This document shows, piece by piece, positions 56,667 to 64,000 of a stretch of DNA of 64,000 nucleotides. The notes under the pieces were generated by a model, which searched no databases, was not told the DNA's origin, and was given only the letters and a program-made list of their open reading frames with translations. This DNA comes from Pseudomonas xantholysinigenes (lineage in GTDB: Bacteria; Pseudomonadota; Gammaproteobacteria; Pseudomonadales; Pseudomonadaceae). The stretch lies in the NCBI RefSeq assembly GCF_014268885.2, contig NZ_CP077095.1, forward strand, positions 3,627,001-3,691,000, written 5' to 3'. Numbering within the stretch: position 1 is the first letter of the stretch; the number at the start of each line of letters is the position of its first letter. Position numbers and translations under genes: made by a program.

Positions 56667-58439
56667 TTAGTAAGTCCGGACTTTTGGTTCGAAGGCAGGA
56701 ACTGTCTTCGGCGCAAAGTTGACGCCACGCTTGGCAACGCGCTTCTCACCCGGGTAGTACAGGGTGTGGCACAGCCAGTTTTCGTCGTCACGGTCTTCGA
56801 AGTCTTCACGGGCGTGCGCGCCGCGGGACTCTTTACGGGCTTCAGCGGCAATCGCGGTCGCTTCGGCGACTTCCAGCAGGTTCTGCAGCTCCAGCGCTTC
56901 GATACGCGCGGTGTTGAAGGCCTGGGACTTGTCGTTGATCTTGACGTTGGCGATGCGGTCACGCAGGCCGGCCAGCTGCTCGATACCCTTCTGCATGTAT
57001 TCGCCGGTACGGAACACACCGAAGTAGTTCTGCATGCAGCTCTGCAGCTCGCGCTTGAGGCTGGCGACGTCTTCGCCAGTGGTGCGCTCGTTGAGCTTGT
57101 TCAGGCGGTTCAGCGCTACTTCCACGTCGGTGTCGCTGGCATCGCGGTACTCGACGCCGTCGCTCAGCGCCTTTTCCAGGTGCAGGCCGGCGGCGCGACC
57201 GAAGACCACCAGGTCGAGCAGCGAGTTGCCGCCCAGGCGGTTGGCGCCGTGGACCGATACGCACGCCACTTCACCGACGGCGAACAGACCAGGAATGATG
57301 TGGTCGTTGCCTTCGGCGTCCATGGTGATGGCCTGGCCGTGAATGTTGGTGGCAACGCCGCCCATCATGTAGTGGCAGGTCGGGATGACCGGCACCGGCG
57401 CGACCACTGGGTCGACGTGGGCGAAGGTCTTGGACAGCTCGCAGATACCTGGCAGGCGGCTGTGCAGCACTTCCTCGCCCAGGTGGTCCAGCTTCAGCAG
57501 TACGTGGTCCTTGTTCGGGCCCACGCCGTTGCCGGCGATGATTTCCTTGACCATGGAACGGGCGACCACGTCGCGGCCAGCCAGGTCCTTCGCGTTCGGC
57601 GCGTAACGCTCCATGAAGCGCTCGCCGTGGGCGTTGATCAGGTAGCCACCCTCACCGCGGCAGCCCTCGGTAACCAGTACACCGGCGCCGGCGATACCGG
57701 TTGGGTGGAACTGCCACATCTCGATGTCCTGCACCGGCACGCCGGCACGCAGGGCCATGCCCACGCCGTCGCCGGTGTTGATCAGGGCGTTGGTGGTGGA
57801 GGCGTAGATACGGCCGGCACCGCCAGTGGCCAGAACGGTGGCCTTGGACTTGATGTACATGGTCTCGCCGGTTTCGATGCAGATCGCGATCACACCGACG
57901 AAGGCGCCGTCCTGGTTCTTCACCAGGTCAACGGCGTAGTACTCGTTGAGGAAGGTGGTGCCTGCCTTCAGGTTGCCCTGGTACAGGGTGTGCAGCAGCG
58001 CGTGACCGGTACGGTCGGAAGCGGCGCAAGTACGGGCAGCCTGGCCACCCTTGCCGAAGTCCTTGGACTGGCCACCAAACGGACGCTGGTAGATACGACC
58101 GGTTTCGGTACGGGAGAACGGCAGGCCCATGTGGTCCAGCTCGAAGACCGCGGCCGGACCTTCCTGACACATGTATTCGATCGCGTCCTGGTCACCGATG
58201 TAGTCGGAACCCTTGACGGTGTCGTACATGTGCCAGCGCCAATCGTCGTTCGGGTCGGCCGAAGCAATGGCGCAGGTGATGCCGCCCTGGGCGGAAACGG
58301 TGTGCGAACGGGTCGGGAACACCTTGGTGACTACGGCGGTCTTGTGGCCGCCTTGAGCCAGTTGCAGCGCTGCGCGCATGCCTGCCCCGCCGCCACCGAT
58401 GATGATGGCGTCGAAGGAAATGGTTGGAATGTTAGCCAT
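56667..58439 (-). CDS. sdhA: Succinate dehydrogenase flavoprotein subunit
   Basis: 590 residues. FAD-binding [20 protein letters not shown], the covalent-FAD His region [17 protein letters not shown], and the substrate-binding [20 protein letters not shown] plus [20 protein letters not shown]. It oxidises succinate to fumarate. Follows sdhD by three bases. Confidence 0.97.
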   Translation of the reverse strand: MANIPTISFDAIIIGGGGAGMRAALQLAQGGHKTAVVTKVFPTRSHTVSAQGGITCAIASADPNDDWRWHMYDTVKGSDYIGDQDAIEYMCQEGPAAVFELDHMGLPFSRTETGRIYQRPFGGQSKDFGKGGQAARTCAASDRTGHALLHTLYQGNLKAGTTFLNEYYAVDLVKNQDGAFVGVIAICIETGETMYIKSKATVLATGGAGRIYASTTNALINTGDGVGMALRAGVPVQDIEMWQFHPTGIAGAGVLVTEGCRGEGGYLINAHGERFMERYAPNAKDLAGRDVVARSMVKEIIAGNGVGPNKDHVLLKLDHLGEEVLHSRLPGICELSKTFAHVDPVVAPVPVIPTCHYMMGGVATNIHGQAITMDAEGNDHIIPGLFAVGEVACVSVHGANRLGGNSLLDLVVFGRAAGLHLEKALSDGVEYRDASDTDVEVALNRLNKLNERTTGEDVASLKRELQSCMQNYFGVFRTGEYMQKGIEQLAGLRDRIANVKINDKSQAFNTARIEALELQNLLEVAEATAIAAEARKESRGAHAREDFEDRDDENWLCHTLYYPGEKRVAKRGVNFAPKTVPAFEPKVRTY

Positions 58440-58442
58440 GAA

Positions 58443-58811
58443 TCAGATACCCCAGAGAATCTGCACACCCCAGACGAAGTAAGCGAACATCGCAACGCCG
58501 CATACCGCCTGGAACAGGAAACGAATCGCAGTCGCCGACTTGCCGAAGGACATCGGCGTCAGGTAGTCGGTGGCAATGGTCCACATGCCGACCCAGGCGT
58601 GGGCGCCCAGGGCAACGAGGGCCAGCAGACTGAAGATACGCATCGCGTTGTTGGAGAACAGACCGTGCCACTGGGCGTAGTCGATGCCCGGGTGGGCGGC
58701 GAGGTAGCCGATCAGGAAGATGAAGTAAGCCGCGAGAACGACCGCCGAGACGCGCTGCGCCATCCAGTCATAGAGGCCCGAACGCGACAGGTTCGTGACA
58801 TTAGTTACCAT
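58443..58811 (-). CDS. sdhD: Succinate dehydrogenase membrane anchor subunit D
   Basis: 122 residues from MVTNVTNLSRSG (ATG 58811), overlapping the sdhC end by seven bases. Three membrane helices (VSAVVLAAYFIFLIGYLAAH, IFSLLALVALGAHAWVGMWT with the haem-related His, FLFQAVCGVAMFAYFVWGVQ). With SdhC it anchors SdhAB and binds haem b and ubiquinone. Confidence 0.95.
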   Translation of the reverse strand: MVTNVTNLSRSGLYDWMAQRVSAVVLAAYFIFLIGYLAAHPGIDYAQWHGLFSNNAMRIFSLLALVALGAHAWVGMWTIATDYLTPMSFGKSATAIRFLFQAVCGVAMFAYFVWGVQILWGI

Positions 58812-59191
58812 ACCCAAACTCCCGCCAGAACGATCAGCACCACGGAGATGACGATCACGATTTTCGAGCCCAGCTTGCCGCCTTCCAGCGTCTCACCGAC
58901 CCCCATGTCCATGATCAGGTGGCGCACACCTGCCACGAGGTGGTACAGCAGGCCGGACAGCAGGCCCCAGGTCACCAGTTTGGCCAGCGGGCTGGTCAGA
59001 CACGCCTTCACCTCGGCAAAGCCTTCCTCGGAACCCAGCGACTTGCCCAGTGCGTAAAGCATGATGGCAAGGCCGAGGAACAGGATGACGCCGGAGATAC
59101 GGTGAAGAATGGACGTGTACGCGGTGATCGGGAGTTTGATGGTCCTTAGGTCTAGGTTTACAGGTCGTTGGCTTTTCACGGCTTTTTTCAC
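58805..59191 (-). CDS. sdhC: Succinate dehydrogenase cytochrome b556 subunit
   Basis: 128 residues. SQRPVNLDLRTIKLPITAYTSILHR is the conserved N-terminus (residues ~7-31), with SILHRISG quinone-site residues and the haem His in LLYHLVAGVRHLIMDMG. Three membrane helices. The start is uncertain: GTG at 59191 or GTG at 59179, neither with a strong ribosome site. It is the first gene of sdhCDAB and is divergent from gltA. Confidence 0.94.
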   Translation of the reverse strand: MKKAVKSQRPVNLDLRTIKLPITAYTSILHRISGVILFLGLAIMLYALGKSLGSEEGFAEVKACLTSPLAKLVTWGLLSGLLYHLVAGVRHLIMDMGVGETLEGGKLGSKIVIVISVVLIVLAGVWVW

Positions 59192-59543
59192 ACTGAAGAG
59201 CCCCTAGCTAACAGGGCAAAGTTGTTGGTAAGTGTACTGGTCAGGTACCCACCACCCAGGAGAGCGACGACACCCAGCAGGACGGGCTGGAAAGCCCCTG
59301 GGAGTCGGCTGCCGAGTATAGACAGTTAGGCTGCTCATGACAACGTGAGGGGCTCGCCCAAATAGCGCATTGCCTTTAGTGAACAAAAGGCGTAAACGGG
59401 CGAGAATTTCGTGAAAAACCAGGCTTCAGAGGGCGTTTCAACCAGCCTTTAGGCAAATTGACATTCGAATTTATCCCTCTATAGTGGTGCGGGCCCTGCG
59501 TGGGGGGTCTGTCTGATGATTTCAAGCATTAATAGGAGGCCAC
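59192..59543. other. 352-bp divergent sdhC-gltA control region
   Basis: No gene is supported. The rightward gltA promoter at 59458-59485 is clear. The leftward sdh promoter must lie in 59192-59400, but no consensus pair was recognised there. Confidence 0.75.
59458..59485 (+). promoter_or_regulatory. Sigma-70 promoter of gltA
   Basis: TTGACA at 59458-59463 and TATAGT at 59480-59485 are separated by 16 bp, close to consensus. Transcription would start near 59492, giving a ~50-base leader before the gltA ribosome site AGGAGG. Confidence 0.8.
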
Positions 59544-60833
59544 ATGGCTGACAAAAAAGCGCAGTTGATCATCGAGGGCGCTGCCCCCGTCGAGCTGCCC
59601 ATTTTAACCGGCACCGTTGGTCCCGATGTTATCGACGTCCGCGGGTTGGGGGCATCAGGCCACTTCACCTTCGACCCCGGTTTCATGGCGACCGCCTCGT
59701 GCGAGTCGAAGATCACCTACATCGACGGCGACAAGGGTGTCCTGCTGCACCGCGGCTACCCGATCGAACAGCTCGCCGAGCAATCGGACTACCTCGAGAC
59801 CTGCTACCTGCTGCTCAACGGCGAACTGCCGAATGCCGAGCAGAAGGCCCAGTTCGTCAGCACCGTGAAGAACCACACCATGGTTCACGAGCAGTTGAAG
59901 TCCTTCTTCAACGGCTTCCGCCGCGACGCTCACCCAATGGCGGTGATGTGCGGCGTGGTCGGCGCCCTGTCGGCGTTCTATCACGACTCGCTAGACATCA
60001 ATAACCCGCAGCACCGCGAGATCTCCGCCGTGCGCCTGGTCGCGAAGATGCCGACCCTGGCAGCGATGGTCTACAAGTACTCCATGGGCCAGCCCATGAT
60101 GTACCCGCGCAACGACCTGTCGTACGCGGAGAACTTCCTGCACATGATGTTCAACACCCCGTGCGAGATCAAACCGATCAGCCCGGTGCTGGCCAAGGCG
60201 ATGGACCGGATCTTCATCCTCCACGCCGACCACGAGCAGAACGCCTCCACCTCCACCGTGCGCCTGGCAGGCTCCTCGGGCGCCAACCCGTTCGCCTGCA
60301 TCGCCGCCGGCATCGCCGCGCTGTGGGGCCCTGCCCACGGCGGCGCGAACGAAGCCGTACTGACCATGCTCGATGAAATCGGCGATGTCTCGAACATCGA
60401 CAAGTTCATCGCCAAGGCCAAGGACAAGAACGATCCGTTCAAGCTCATGGGCTTCGGTCACCGCGTGTACAAGAACCGCGACCCGCGCGCCACCGTGATG
60501 AAGAAGACCTGCGACGAAGTGCTCAGCGAGCTGGGCATCAAGAACGACCCGCAGCTGGAACTGGCCATGCGCCTGGAAGAGATCGCCCTGACCGATCCGT
60601 ACTTCGTCGAACGCTCGCTGTACCCGAACGTCGACTTCTACTCGGGCATCATCCTCAAGGCCATCGGTATTCCGACCAGCATGTTCACCGTGATCTTCGC
60701 CCTGGCGCGGACCGTCGGCTGGATCTCGCACTGGAAGGAAATGCTCTCCAGCCCGTACAAGATCGGCCGCCCGCGCCAGCTGTACACCGGTTACGAGCAG
60801 CGTGACATCGTCGCCCTGAAAGACCGCAAGTAA
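59544..60833 (+). CDS. gltA: Type II citrate synthase
   Basis: 429 residues. Family motifs: [40 protein letters not shown] with an active His, [14 protein letters not shown] with the second His, and the catalytic Asp region [17 protein letters not shown]. It condenses oxaloacetate and acetyl-CoA. The length fits the large hexameric type regulated by NADH. Divergent from sdhCDAB. A strong ribosome site (AGGAGG) precedes the ATG. Confidence 0.98.
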   Translation: MADKKAQLIIEGAAPVELPILTGTVGPDVIDVRGLGASGHFTFDPGFMATASCESKITYIDGDKGVLLHRGYPIEQLAEQSDYLETCYLLLNGELPNAEQKAQFVSTVKNHTMVHEQLKSFFNGFRRDAHPMAVMCGVVGALSAFYHDSLDINNPQHREISAVRLVAKMPTLAAMVYKYSMGQPMMYPRNDLSYAENFLHMMFNTPCEIKPISPVLAKAMDRIFILHADHEQNASTSTVRLAGSSGANPFACIAAGIAALWGPAHGGANEAVLTMLDEIGDVSNIDKFIAKAKDKNDPFKLMGFGHRVYKNRDPRATVMKKTCDEVLSELGIKNDPQLELAMRLEEIALTDPYFVERSLYPNVDFYSGIILKAIGIPTSMFTVIFALARTVGWISHWKEMLSSPYKIGRPRQLYTGYEQRDIVALKDRK

Positions 60834-60850
60834 GCCTGCCGACTGAACGC

Positions 60851-60880
60851 AAAAAGGCTGCCCTCGGGCAGCCTTTTTTA
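60851..60880 (+). terminator. Terminator of gltA
   Basis: AAAAAGGCTGCC-CTC-GGGCAGCCTTTTTTT is a strong hairpin with a T tract, 17 bases after the gltA stop. IS110 copy 2 begins 32 bases later. Confidence 0.92.
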
Positions 60881-60926
60881 TTGTTCCGGCACACGATCCG
60901 CTTCTCTGTAGATACCGTCTTGACCC

Positions 60927-61898
60927 TCACCCCGCAAGAGGGATTTTGGGGTCAAACGGTATCCCCGACTTCACCACCCCGTAAACCAGGTGCAGCAGCT
61001 TGCGCATCGCCGCGCAGACGATCTGTTTGTAAGCTTTGTGCCGGCTGCTCAACCGCTCTGCCAGTTCCTTCACAACAGGGTTATGTCTGATTGAGACAGT
61101 GCCTGACATCCACAAGCCTGCACGCAGCCTTGAGGCGCCTGTACGCGAAATAGTGCTCTTACCTATGAACTCTCCCGATTGCTGCACCACTGGGTTTAAG
61201 CCTGAAAACGCGACAATCGCAGAAGGGCTTTGGTATTTCAGTGGATCGCCCAGTTCGGCGAGCAGCAACGTAGCAGTGGTGTCACCCAAACCATCAATCG
61301 AGGTAATCAGCTCACGTCGCTTGCGCAGGTCTGGATCATCATCGATCGTCTGCTCGATGGCCTTCCTGGTCTTTTCCAGCTCTTCGTTGATGTGCCCGAT
61401 TACGTCTTGAATCGACTGCTGTACCGCATCTAGTGCGACATCCAAACGATTCTGCTCCATCTGGCGCATTTCCTTGAGGTCGTCCAGTCGCCGCACCAGA
61501 GCACGCAAGCGGCGCTGCGCAGGGGGCTCAGGCTCCCACTGGCGAAGCGAGACAGCCTTTTGTTGGCCATAGGCAGCAATGACTTTGGCGTCAGCCTTAT
61601 CTGTTTTGACGCGCCGAAGCTCCACGTCAGCGAATTTCGCAATCACCGCCGGGTTCAGAATGCACACCCGATAACCTTGGTTGTGACAGTGCTCGGCCAG
61701 CGCTTCGTGATAGATGCCTGTAGCCTCCATAACAATCCAGGCGCCTGGTTCAGCATGGCGCTCAAGCCAGTCGCTAAACTGCCTGAACCCTCCAGGATCA
61801 TTGGACAGCTTGGCTTTGGTGCGCATCTTGCCATTGGGGAGCGGGATGGCAATGTCGAAAGATTTTTTGGCGACATCAACGCCAACAAAGACGGACAT
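60927..61898 (-). CDS. IS110-family DEDD transposase/recombinase, copy 2
   Basis: 323 residues from the ATG at 61898. D8, E58, D100, D103 and S241 are all present as in copy 1, so the protein looks intact. The only protein difference seen is P for S in the C-terminal KIPLAG. Confidence 0.95.
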   Translation of the reverse strand: MSVFVGVDVAKKSFDIAIPLPNGKMRTKAKLSNDPGGFRQFSDWLERHAEPGAWIVMEATGIYHEALAEHCHNQGYRVCILNPAVIAKFADVELRRVKTDKADAKVIAAYGQQKAVSLRQWEPEPPAQRRLRALVRRLDDLKEMRQMEQNRLDVALDAVQQSIQDVIGHINEELEKTRKAIEQTIDDDPDLRKRRELITSIDGLGDTTATLLLAELGDPLKYQSPSAIVAFSGLNPVVQQSGEFIGKSTISRTGASRLRAGLWMSGTVSIRHNPVVKELAERLSSRHKAYKQIVCAAMRKLLHLVYGVVKSGIPFDPKIPLAG

Positions 61899-61940
61899 GA
61901 TCTCCTCCTTCAAACTACGAAAGTCGATCACCCTACACTC

Positions 61941-62081
61941 AGTTCAACCTTGTTAATGCGTGCTCACGCCGGGGGCGGGCACTAGATACCGTTCGAACTC
62001 GTCGAGTGGGGTTGGAAGACCAGAGCGTTATCTACAGTGCGGGCTTGATGCCCTTGGAGCGGCTCTGCTTCAAGGCCTTCC
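61941..62081 (-). ncRNA. Bridge-RNA candidate of IS110 copy 2
   Basis: Same sequence as in copy 1. The target guides are at 62056-62063 (GCCGCTCC in RNA sense) and 62032-62037 (CTGTAG), and the donor guides at 61984-61992 (ACGGTATCT) and 61949-61953 (ACAAG). Ends are approximate. Confidence 0.75.
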
Positions 62082-62136
62082 CTCGATGATCAGTCGAGAA
62101 CTTTCGCCTCTAGGGAGGCGAAAGTCGAGATACAAG

Positions 62137-62247
62137 GAGCGGCCTTATGTCGCGAAAGGGCCGCGCAGCGGCCCCGACGATCTTGAGACTGACTCGCGAT
62201 CCTGGGCCTGCTGCGCGGCCCTTTCGCGACATAAGGCCGCTCCTACA
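62137..62247. repeat. REP palindrome carrying IS copy 2
   Basis: GAGCGGCCTTATGTCGCGAA from 62137 pairs with TTCGCGACATAAGGCCGCTC near 62223-62242, with inner arms around GGGCCGCGCAG. The left arm is split by the IS; the right arm has GCCGCTCCTACA then C instead of G (62236-62248). Confidence 0.9.
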
Positions 62248-62265
62248 CAGGAAACACGCCCGCCT

Positions 62266-62874
62266 TCAGTTCTTCTCGGCGCGCTCCCTCAGCCCCTTGA
62301 GGGTATTGAACGGCGCATCGACCACGAACTTGTTGGCCAGCCACGACGGCACGCTGCCGCCCGGCTCGGTGTGCACCTGGTAGGTCACTTCGGTGCTGTC
62401 ACCTTTGGGCACCAGCTTCCAGAAGCCTTCCACCTGGGCGACCCGCACGAAGCCCTTTTCCTCCGGAAGATACTTCGGCTCTTCCTGGAGCTTGCGGGTC
62501 AGGCTGCCGTCAGCCTCCTGAACCGTAGTCACATGCAGGATCGAGTCCCGCGGCGTCACCGGCCAGGGCGTATTGAACTGGGTGTAGGTCCAACTTTGCT
62601 CACCCTCGCTCTTGAGCAGCTTCTGCGTCTTGCATTCGTGAATCCAGGCACAAGCCCCGGCCACGTCTTCCTGCAGCGCCTTGACCTTGGCCAGCGGCGC
62701 CTTGATCAGGGTCACGCCGCGATACGCCTTGTACTTGGAGCCAGCCACCTCGCTGAGGGAAACCTTGATCCCCTCCTCGTCCTTGGCCACCTGCCAATTC
62801 TCGGCCCAGGCCGTCGGGGCCAGCACCACGCCCATGCCACACAGCAGGGCAATACGCTTGATCGATCTCATCAT
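62266..62874 (-). CDS. Exported START-domain protein
   Basis: 202 residues, signal peptide RIALLCGMGVVLAPTAWA, then a START-like lipid-binding fold (WQVAKDEEGIKVSLSEVAGS, FNTPWPVTPRDSILHVTTVQ, EVTYQVHTEPGGSVPSWLAN). Bacterial START proteins of this size are predicted periplasmic and may bind hydrophobic ligands; the ligand is unknown. AAGGAAC precedes the start. Confidence 0.88.
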   Translation of the reverse strand: MMRSIKRIALLCGMGVVLAPTAWAENWQVAKDEEGIKVSLSEVAGSKYKAYRGVTLIKAPLAKVKALQEDVAGACAWIHECKTQKLLKSEGEQSWTYTQFNTPWPVTPRDSILHVTTVQEADGSLTRKLQEEPKYLPEEKGFVRVAQVEGFWKLVPKGDSTEVTYQVHTEPGGSVPSWLANKFVVDAPFNTLKGLRERAEKN

Positions 62875-62904
62875 CTTGTTCCTTGTTGTCGAAGATCCAA
62901 CCGG

Positions 62905-63159
62905 TCACGCCGCCGTCATCTGCTCCAGCCACCCGATGATGCGAATGGCTTCGTCACGATCATTGCCACAGATGTCCGCTTCCGCCTTGAAGCCGCCACA
63001 CACCTGCGGCCGCTCGGGCTTGCCGAACAGCGCACAGAGGTTTTCGACATTCAGGTGCAGGCAACGTTCGCCAGCCGGCTTGCCCTGCGGCATACCTGGG
63101 ATTGGCGAGCTGATGGACGGGGCGATGCAGCAGGCACCACAACCCTCGCGGCATTTCAT
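62905..63159 (-). CDS. YkgJ-family cysteine-cluster protein
   Basis: 84 residues with MKCREGCGACCIAPSISSP, CLHLNVENLCALF and PQVCGGFKAEADICGND, eight cysteines in the CxxxCGxCC pattern of the YkgJ/UPF0153 family, thought to bind zinc or an Fe-S cluster. Function unknown. It lies directly upstream of the START-domain gene and may be in one operon with it. Confidence 0.88.
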   Translation of the reverse strand: MKCREGCGACCIAPSISSPIPGMPQGKPAGERCLHLNVENLCALFGKPERPQVCGGFKAEADICGNDRDEAIRIIGWLEQMTAA

Positions 63160-63266
63160 GACAACAGGACTCCCAGGAGCAAAGCGGGACGAACGTCCCT
63201 GGATACTAACCGCTCAAACACACGTTTGAAATTGGCGGGCAGATGAAATCGCGCATGACCCAATAG

Positions 63267-63731
63267 TCAGTTGCGAAATTCGAAGTCGATGGCCGCCCCT
63301 TCCACTTCCCGGCGACTGTCGTTGCGCAACTGCAGTTGCATTTCATTGCTGATCAACCGCCCATTGAGCTGGAAGGGGCTGCTGTCGGATTCAGGTTTGG
63401 TGGGAAACATCGAAGGCAGCAAGGGCTTGCGCATCACCGGTGTGTCACCCAGGTCCGGCTCGAGATGCTTGACCAGCTCGCTAGGCAGACTCAGGTCAAC
63501 CTTGGGCTTGGGCAATGGCTTGGCCACCACTTTGCTGGCCGGCTTCGCCCGAGGCTTAGGTTTTGCCTGGGCTTTCGCAGGCGCCTTGGGTTTGGCGGCG
63601 GGCTTTGGCTTGACCTTGGCAGGCACCTTGCCCTGGGCCTTGGCCACTGGCTCGGCAGCCTGCGCCACTGCGACTGGCAACCAGGGCAAGGCGAAACACA
63701 GGGCGAGGACAAGAGGACGAAGCGATTTCAT
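63267..63731 (-). CDS. Exported Lys/Pro/Ala-rich protein of unknown function
   Basis: 154 residues from the ATG at 63731. Signal peptide SLRPLVLALCFALPWLPVAV cut before AEPVAK. Residues ~30-75 are a basic low-complexity linker of KPKP/AKPK repeats (PAKVKPKPAAKPKAPAKAQA), followed by a small compact domain (LPSELVKHLEPDLGDTPVMR ... FQLNGRLISNEMQLQLRNDS). The linker suggests binding to a polyanion or spanning the periplasm (inference). Family not recognised. Confidence 0.75.
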   Translation of the reverse strand: MKSLRPLVLALCFALPWLPVAVAQAAEPVAKAQGKVPAKVKPKPAAKPKAPAKAQAKPKPRAKPASKVVAKPLPKPKVDLSLPSELVKHLEPDLGDTPVMRKPLLPSMFPTKPESDSSPFQLNGRLISNEMQLQLRNDSRREVEGAAIDFEFRN

Positions 63732-63790
63732 GGGAACCGGGGCAACCTGTAAAACGCGTATGCTCCCTGTTCCCCGCGCATCTGACAAGC

Positions 63791-64000
63791 CTACAAAAGT
63801 GAGACCGAGGTTTCCTGGCACAATTGCCGGGCCAGCAAGCCCAGGGTGATCACCGCGCGTTCGGCTTCCTTGTTCCAGGGAATTGCACAATTGAGCCGAA
63901 TGCAGTGATTGAATTGCTCGGTGTTGCTGAAGATCAGCCCCGGCGCAATGCTGATGCCCTGCTCCAGCGCGCGCACGTGCAGTTCCTGGGTATTGACCCG
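63791..64000 (-). CDS. C-terminal part of a PLP-dependent aminotransferase-like (MocR-type) protein
   Basis: The last 69 residues of a minus-strand gene that continues past the window. LEQGISIAPGLIFSNTEQFN, then HCIRLNCAIPW and AVITLGLLARQLCQ match the end of the aminotransferase-I domain in MocR/PdxR-type GntR fusion regulators, a common group in Pseudomonas. Whether an N-terminal GntR DNA-binding domain is present cannot be seen here. Confidence 0.75.
   Translation of the reverse strand, partial: RVNTQELHVRALEQGISIAPGLIFSNTEQFNHCIRLNCAIPWNKEAERAVITLGLLARQLCQETSVSLL

Larger units (their letters stand above)
60912..62136 (-). mobile_element. IS110-family insertion sequence, copy 2 (1,225 bp), inserted in a REP arm
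   Basis: Near-identical to copy 1, offset by 25,216 bp in the same orientation. Flanks CTGTAG and GAGCGGCCTTATG restore the REP arm on joining. Both copies therefore interrupt the same REP position, in the same orientation relative to the REP. Confidence 0.92.

Overview
The window is a high-GC chromosomal segment from a Pseudomonas of the P. putida/fluorescens type. The support is gene content and order (kdpFABC-kdpDE, fabA-fabB, the sdhCDAB-sucAB-lpd-sucCD block next to divergent gltA, lysR-like/lysA) and the many Pseudomonas-type REP palindromes between genes. It is mostly core genome with two accessory zones: a tandem array at 21.4-26.5 kb and two copies of one IS110-family element at 35.7 and 60.9 kb. 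No rRNA, tRNA or CRISPR was seen.

Layout. 0-9 kb: partial polyamine-type binding protein, LuxR regulator, orphan AAA ATPase, small membrane proteins (one MAPEG), XRE/MmyB-type regulator, Sel1-like secreted protein, OsmC protein, then a divergent LysR-type regulator and a diaminopimelate decarboxylase. 9-17 kb: complete high-affinity potassium uptake system (kdpFABC, then kdpD and kdpE), including the 29-residue KdpF and a KdpE-box-like site. 17-21.3 kb: AI-2E-family permease, DUF4892 protein behind a possible 18-codon leader, two alpha/beta hydrolases, one unknown. 21.4-26.5 kb: three tandem genes for Ig-like beta-sandwich proteins. Two lie in identical 1,830-bp units. The third shares only the 5' part. 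Each full unit ends in a fused scrap of sixA and a DUF4389 gene, whose intact copies lie just downstream. 26.7-35.7 kb: sixA, DUF4389, gpsA, an overlapping operon of TonB-dependent receptor, periplasmic binding protein and hybrid histidine kinase, then fabA-fabB. 35.7-37 kb: IS110 copy 1. 37-47.4 kb: chemoreceptor, amidohydrolase, pirin, dienelactone hydrolase, htpG, two thioesterases, a small lipoprotein, DUF599 protein, brnQ. 47.8-60.9 kb: TCA-cycle block. 60.9-62.1 kb: IS110 copy 2. 62.2-64 kb: START-domain protein, YkgJ-type protein, a secreted Lys/Pro-rich protein, and the end of a PLP-dependent gene.

The most striking observation is in the non-coding end of the IS110 elements. It can be folded by eye into two guide loops like those of an IS110 bridge RNA. 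One loop matches both halves of the REP palindrome into which both copies are inserted, and the other matches the element's own two ends. The REP specificity of this IS can therefore be read from the sequence. The second accessory finding is the recently amplified Ig-like gene array, whose repeat-unit scars record its history.
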